Of a stretch of DNA of 37,656 nucleotides, positions 33,499-37,656 are shown piece by piece. Numbering within the stretch: position 1 is the first letter of the stretch; the number at the start of each line of letters is the position of its first letter. Below the pieces are notes generated by a model. That model saw only the letters and a list, made by a program, of their open reading frames with translations. It was not told the origin of the DNA and ran no database searches. Source of the stretch: Sedimentisphaerales bacterium (lineage in GTDB: Bacteria > Planctomycetota > Phycisphaerae > Sedimentisphaerales > Anaerobacaceae); contig JAFGDN010000039.1 in NCBI GenBank assembly GCA_016932095.1, positions 1 through 37,656 of the forward strand. Direction: 5' to 3'. Both the position numbers and the translations under genes were made by a program.

Positions 33499-34768
33499 AA
33501 CGGTGAAAAAATTAATGACGTGCTTAATTGTGTTTCTTACCGCGTATTTTTGCGTGAGCACGGCTGTGACCTTTGCCAAGGACGTCGAGGGGCGGGCGGA
33601 CTCGGGGCAGGGCGAGCAAGACGATACAGCGGCAGGGGATGTCGGCCGAACAGACCCCTTTGGCGGGGGCTTCGGCGAAATCCAGCAGGTAAGACAGCCG
33701 GATATTGTCGTGTCCGACCAGACCGTCATATCGAAGCCGCCGCTGTTTGTGCGGACGGTCACATTGAAGTTTCTCAGCGCGTCGAACCTGAAAAGCGCGC
33801 TCGATAAGATGTCAACCGAATACGGCAGCATAAGCGTCAACAGCAACACCAACTCATTGATTATCTGCGACACAAAGGACAATCTCGAAAGAATCATCGC
33901 CGAGATAAAAAACGCCGACAAGACGCCAAAGCAGATTATGATAGAGGTTGTTATCGTGGACGTTCAGCTCAAAGACGACACCGAAATCGGCGTTGACTGG
34001 GACTTTTTATCGACTGAAAATAAAGACGTATTTTATCGCCAGGGGATGATTTTTCCCGACCGCCTCAGCGCAGTGTCCACGGATACCGCTTTGGCGGGAG
34101 ACGGGACGGCGTTTATGACTCTCGGGCTTGGCGGCGAGCTGTCGATTGTAAAAGACGAAATACGAAACGTGGTTCATTTACTTCAGGAAAAAAGGAACGT
34201 TGACATTCTTGCAAGTCCGCGCGTGATGGTCGTGAGCGGCCAGCAGGCCGAAATCAAGACGGTGCAGGAGATTCCTTATCAGGAAAAAACCGACACGTCG
34301 GAGGGAGGCCAGCTAACATCGACGCAGTTCAAGGAAATCGGGGTAACGCTGCAGGTCAAGGCGACCATAACCGACGAGGAAAAGATATTGCTGGACATAA
34401 GGCCGGAGCAAAACGTCCGCACCGGCACTTCGGTTGGCGGCGTGCCAGTTGTGGACACTCGCAAGGCCAGCACGACGCTGCTAATGGACGACGGCCAGGT
34501 TGTCGTGATGGGGGGTCTGCGCAGGCAGGAAATAAGTCACGTCAAATACCAGGTGCCATTGCTTGGGGATTTGCCGCTGATTGGTTTTATCTTTTCGGAC
34601 GACCGGACAATCGTTGAAAATTCGGAGCTGCTGGTGCTTTTATCGCCGCACATTTACAAGGGCGAGCCGGCGCCGGCGGAGGCGATGGCAAGATACAAGC
34701 AGATTACAAAAACATCGTTAATTACGATGCCAGATGAGCCGAAACCGAAGAAATCTTCCGGGAAGTAG
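33491..34768 (+). CDS. gspD: Secretin, GspD/PilQ-like (425 aa)
   Basis: The outer-membrane channel has a signal peptide (MNKTVKKLMTCLIVFLTAYF), a linker rich in Gly/Asp, one short periplasmic N domain (VRTVTLKFLSASNLKSALDK, INTNSL-like SVNSNTNSLIICDTKDN), and the secretin domain from about residue 150: QIMIEVVIVDV, VDILASPRVMVVSGQQAEI, FKEIGVTLQVKATIT, DDGQVVVMGGLRRQE and VPLLGDLPLIGFIFS, ending in ELLVLLSPHIYKG. At 425 residues it is much shorter than GspD (about 650), because N0 and additional N domains are absent. It is the last gene of the operon. Confidence 0.92.
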   Translation: MNKTVKKLMTCLIVFLTAYFCVSTAVTFAKDVEGRADSGQGEQDDTAAGDVGRTDPFGGGFGEIQQVRQPDIVVSDQTVISKPPLFVRTVTLKFLSASNLKSALDKMSTEYGSISVNSNTNSLIICDTKDNLERIIAEIKNADKTPKQIMIEVVIVDVQLKDDTEIGVDWDFLSTENKDVFYRQGMIFPDRLSAVSTDTALAGDGTAFMTLGLGGELSIVKDEIRNVVHLLQEKRNVDILASPRVMVVSGQQAEIKTVQEIPYQEKTDTSEGGQLTSTQFKEIGVTLQVKATITDEEKILLDIRPEQNVRTGTSVGGVPVVDTRKASTTLLMDDGQVVVMGGLRRQEISHVKYQVPLLGDLPLIGFIFSDDRTIVENSELLVLLSPHIYKGEPAPAEAMARYKQITKTSLITMPDEPKPKKSSGK

Positions 34769-34890
34769 AGGGCCGGCAAGGCAATTTTCACTAACTTTGT
34801 GAAAGGTTCAGGCCGATAAGTGATGAAGAAATGTGTTAGGTAACTGGGGGACCGGTGAGCCGCCGCGGCGGATAAATAGGAGAAGTGAAG

Positions 34891-35313
34891 ATGTTCGGGT
34901 TGTTTAAGTCGGGTAAAAAAACGGGCAAAGTAAAGATACTCCTGGTTGATGATGAGCCGGATTTCGTCAGCACAATCAAGCACCATCTTGAGTGGGCCAA
35001 TTACGAGGTTGTTGTGGCCAATAATGGCCAGGAAGGGCTGGAAAAAGCCGCGAGCGACAAACCTGACCTTATACTGCTGGACACCAATATGCCCGTGATG
35101 AACGGCCACGATATGCTCGAGAGTTTGAGCAAAGACCCGCAGATGAAAAATTTGCCTGTGATAATGGTTACGGCCGCGTGCGAGGTGGACGATATAGCGA
35201 CAGCGTCGTCGTTTGGCATTGTTGATTACATCGCGAAGCCGTTTGATTTTGCCGAGCTGAAGGAAAAGATTGCAAGCTCGCTGGAAGGCAAAAAGCATTT
35301 AAGCGGCGTATAA
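34891..35313 (+). CDS. Single-domain response regulator (140 aa)
   Basis: A short basic lead (MFGLFKSGKKTGK) is followed by a receiver domain with acidic D20-D21 (LLVDDEPDF), phospho-acceptor D64 (LLDTNMPVMNG), T94 (IMVTAA) and K116 (IAKPFDF). There is no output domain. The ATG at 34891 has AGGAG 8 bases upstream; an in-frame GTG at 34885 is too close to it. It follows the secretin gene after 122 bases and is convergent with the hybrid kinase gene, which is a plausible phosphate source. Confidence 0.9.
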   Translation: MFGLFKSGKKTGKVKILLVDDEPDFVSTIKHHLEWANYEVVVANNGQEGLEKAASDKPDLILLDTNMPVMNGHDMLESLSKDPQMKNLPVIMVTAACEVDDIATASSFGIVDYIAKPFDFAELKEKIASSLEGKKHLSGV

Positions 35314-35315
35314 TT

Positions 35316-35332
35316 CAGCAATTTTATTGCTG
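35316..35332. other. Hairpin between convergent genes
   Basis: CAGCAAT/ATTGCTG with a TTT loop lies in the 64-bp gap between the two convergent signalling genes. It is a candidate bidirectional terminator, but no clear T run follows. Confidence 0.35.
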
Positions 35333-35377
35333 CTGAGCGCAGCGTATCGATATCGTAGTGAATTCAGCGGCGGTTTT

Positions 35378-37294
35378 TCATTTCTGCCCGTTCAATTGAG
35401 GAGCTTTTTCTGGTTCCGGGACGTCGGCAGATTTTATCGGCAAGAGAAAATGGAAACTCGTGCCTTTTCCGAACTCGGATTCAACCCAGATTCTTCCCCC
35501 GTGTTTTTCCACGATGTCCTTCGAAATGGCAAGGCCAAGTCCAGTTCCGCCGGTTTTACGGTTTTTGCTGCTTGCGAGCTGCTGGAACTGCTGGAAGAGC
35601 TTGGAGAGGTCCTCCTGTTTAATCCCGCAGCCGGTGTCGGCTACAGTAACGCGAATCGAATTTTCTATTCTGCGGGTTGAGATTGTTATACCGCCTTTCT
35701 CCGTAAATTTCATCGCGTTGCTGACGAGGTTTGTGAGCACCTGAATCATTTTGTCGCTGTCGAAGGTTGTTCTCGGCAGAGAACCATCGAGTGCCAGACG
35801 GAAATCGACGCCGTTTTTCTTTACCGCCTTCAACATTGTGTTATAGACGGTTTCTATGACGCCGTTTATGGAGTTGTCCTGCATATTGAATTTCGCCCTG
35901 CCGGACTGTAGTTTCTGAAAGTCGAGGACGTCGTTGATAAGGCGTGACAGTCGGTCAATGTTGCGCTGTGCAATACTCAGTATTTCTTTCTGCTTGCTTT
36001 TGACGCGGCCGGCGGCGCCATCCATAATAAGGGCAATGTCCTCTTTTATTATGGTAAGGGGCGTTCGAAGCTCGTGAGAGACGGTGGAAATAAACTGTGA
36101 TTTGAGGTCCATTGCCTCCTTGATTTTATTTTCCGCCTCTTTGCGTTCGGTGATGTCGCGGATGACGCCGATGGAGCCGATTATGCGGCTTTCGGGGTCC
36201 TTAACGACGCTTAGGGATACGTCCACATCGATTATGTCGCCGTCTTTCTTTGTCATTTTTGTTTCGAGATGGTGCTGCATTCCCTTTTGTCTGACGTCGT
36301 GGGTTCTTATCTTGTCCCATTCGCTTTCCGGGTAAAGCGACCTGACCTGCTTGTGATAGAGGTCGTCCTTTGTCATACCGAGGAGGTTTTCAGTGAACTT
36401 GTTCCAGGAAACAAGTCGTTCATTTTCATCTGCCATCATAATTGCGACCGCGGAGTTCTCGAAGATGGTACGGTATCTTTCCTCGGCGATTTGAAGCGCC
36501 CTTTCGGCCTGCAGTCGCTCGGTTATATCTTCGTATGTTCCGAGAACTCCGACGGTTTGTCCCGCGGAGTTGCAGAGCGGCACTTTATTTACCTCCACCC
36601 AGGCCTGCTTGCCGTCGGCCTGCAATTGTGATTCAATCATGTGGTATTCGCCTTTATTGCTGCTCATAATGCGCAGGTCGCTTTGACGAAAGTATTCCGC
36701 CTCTTCTTTGCGCCAGGGGAGCTGGAAATCGTTTTTGCCGATTACTTCCTGAGGCGAGGAAAATCCGGCGTGCCTTGCGAAGACGGCGTTGCAGCCGATG
36801 TAAGACAAATTGTGGTCTTTCCAGAAAATTGCCTGCGGGACGCTGTCCATCACTACCTGCAGCATTTGCTGAGATTCGCGAAGTTTTTCAGCGGCTTTTT
36901 TGCGCTCGATGGCATAGAGGACGGTTTTGACCAGCGATGATTCCATCACCGGGCCTTTGACCAGATAGTCGGAAGCGCCGTTTTGTATGGCCGATAAGCC
37001 GGTCTGTTCGTCCTCCAGACCAGTGAGAACGACGATGGGGATATTCGGATTTGCCTTGCAGACCGCTTTTACGGTTTCAATACCGTTGCTGTCAGGCAGA
37101 CCCAAATCGAGAAGAACAACGTCGTATGGCTGCGAAAGGTGATTGTTTTTGATATGACTAACGGCATCCGCGAGGGTGCCGGCTGAATCGATGTTAAATT
37201 TCGAGGGGCCGGTGTATTTGGCCAGGGCGCGTTTGGCCAGCCGGATATCGATTTCATCGTCGTCAACCTGTAGGACTTTAATTTCGCCGTTCAT
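35378..37294 (-). CDS. Receiver-PAS-PAS histidine kinase (638 aa)
   Basis: This cytoplasmic kinase begins with a receiver domain: D11-D13 (VDDDEID), phospho-acceptor D63 (LLDLGLPDSNG), T91 and K113. Two PAS domains follow (about 140-260 and 270-385, each ending in the DITER motif), then a HisKA helix with H407 (STVSHELRTP) and an HATPase domain with N-box NLVSNAMKF, G1 DTGCG (553-557) and G2 GGTGLGLAI (582-590). No membrane segments are seen, so the signal is internal, perhaps redox or a ligand bound to PAS. A leading receiver is typical of kinases that are themselves switched by another kinase. The start has only a weak GGAA site. Confidence 0.93.
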   Translation of the reverse strand: MNGEIKVLQVDDDEIDIRLAKRALAKYTGPSKFNIDSAGTLADAVSHIKNNHLSQPYDVVLLDLGLPDSNGIETVKAVCKANPNIPIVVLTGLEDEQTGLSAIQNGASDYLVKGPVMESSLVKTVLYAIERKKAAEKLRESQQMLQVVMDSVPQAIFWKDHNLSYIGCNAVFARHAGFSSPQEVIGKNDFQLPWRKEEAEYFRQSDLRIMSSNKGEYHMIESQLQADGKQAWVEVNKVPLCNSAGQTVGVLGTYEDITERLQAERALQIAEERYRTIFENSAVAIMMADENERLVSWNKFTENLLGMTKDDLYHKQVRSLYPESEWDKIRTHDVRQKGMQHHLETKMTKKDGDIIDVDVSLSVVKDPESRIIGSIGVIRDITERKEAENKIKEAMDLKSQFISTVSHELRTPLTIIKEDIALIMDGAAGRVKSKQKEILSIAQRNIDRLSRLINDVLDFQKLQSGRAKFNMQDNSINGVIETVYNTMLKAVKKNGVDFRLALDGSLPRTTFDSDKMIQVLTNLVSNAMKFTEKGGITISTRRIENSIRVTVADTGCGIKQEDLSKLFQQFQQLASSKNRKTGGTGLGLAISKDIVEKHGGRIWVESEFGKGTSFHFLLPIKSADVPEPEKAPQLNGQK

Positions 37295-37656
37295 ATATGT
37301 TCCGATAACCGATGCCGCCCGGAGATATAATCCCCGTTCAGGCGGCTTCCCCCGACCCTGCTCAGGACAGATAAATATCGGCAGATTTGAGGGGCGATTT
37401 CAGAAGAAAAAAGCGTTTTTTGGCTAAAGAAGGGCACAGATTAACGCTGAATTTTTTGACACCGATGGTCGCAGCGACCACACAGATTTACACTGTTTTT
37501 AATGAAATATTGCGGTTTTTGCGCGAAATTGAGCGGGTTTTTAATAGTTTCAGCAAGTTTTTCATTAGTTTTTGTGAGTTTTTATTGATTTTCCGGCAGG
37601 CCGTAGGAAAGAACCCCGCCTTCGCTATTCGCTACGGCGTGTAAACCTCATCCCTA
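37295..37656. other. Upstream region of the kinase gene with T-rich repeats, no gene seen
   Basis: The first part is the promoter region of the kinase. At about 37435-37490 AGGGCACAGATTAACGCTG and CACACAGATTTACACTG are two related direct repeats. From 37496 to 37595 a T-rich stretch repeats GTTTTT with surrounding GAG/AGC motifs at irregular spacing. An 85-codon open frame crosses this, but its content follows the repeats, so it was not called. Confidence 0.4.

Noticed and set aside
37387-37644. 85-aa protein near the right edge
   Set aside because: It runs through T-rich repeats and repeat-like CACAGATT motifs, has low-complexity Phe/Ile content and no convincing ribosome site.

Overview
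The window looks like a chromosomal piece of a planctomycete of the Phycisphaerae / Sedimentisphaerales type. This is inferred from the gene content: a PVC-style general secretion operon with a LamG-carrying pseudopilin, and a long secreted subtilase combining beta-helix, dockerin-like and LamG modules. The right half (about 17.7-37.3 kb) is GC-richer and looks like host chromosome. The left half (about 2.5-16.3 kb) is visibly AT-richer and carries accessory genes, nearly all on the minus strand.

Layout. 0-2.5 kb: a small Cys-motif protein, an AP2/HNH endonuclease behind a strong promoter and a possibly structured leader, a CheY-like regulator, and a relic gene tail. 2.5-9.0 kb: a minus-strand three-gene operon (metallophosphoesterase, TPR-PIN protein, unknown helical protein) that looks like a biological-conflict system. 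9.1-10.2 kb: 103-bp inverted repeats (102/103 identical) enclosing a perfect palindrome, tRNA-Arg(CCT) and an array of twelve 20-bp repeats. 10.2-10.4 kb: a 55-bp direct repeat. 10.4-17.0 kb: the two ends of a type III restriction-modification operon (Mod N-terminus, Res C-terminus) with the middle replaced by a five-gene minus-strand cassette.

The cassette is the most interesting part: QueC, a DUF6884/GIY-YIG protein, a SIR2-like domain fused to a deoxynucleoside-kinase-like P-loop domain, a nucleoside 2-deoxyribosyltransferase, and a Cas4/RecB-like PD-(D/E)XK nuclease. Genes 2-5 are tightly packed or overlapping. The combination of base synthesis, deoxyribosyl transfer and nucleoside phosphorylation suggests a deazaguanine nucleotide made or sensed in an immune context. 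This is a hypothesis from domain content only.

17.7-22.2 kb: the secreted subtilase, with its own promoter and terminator. 22.2-23.6 kb: an IS3-type orfA scrap and a class II aldolase. 23.8-34.8 kb: a type II secretion / type IV pilus-like operon in the order E, F, G, H, I, J(LamG), K/PilX, PilM-PilN fusion, PilO/GspM, secretin. GspC and prepilin peptidase are not present here. 34.9-37.3 kb: a response regulator convergent with a receiver-PAS-PAS-histidine kinase. The rest is non-coding sequence.
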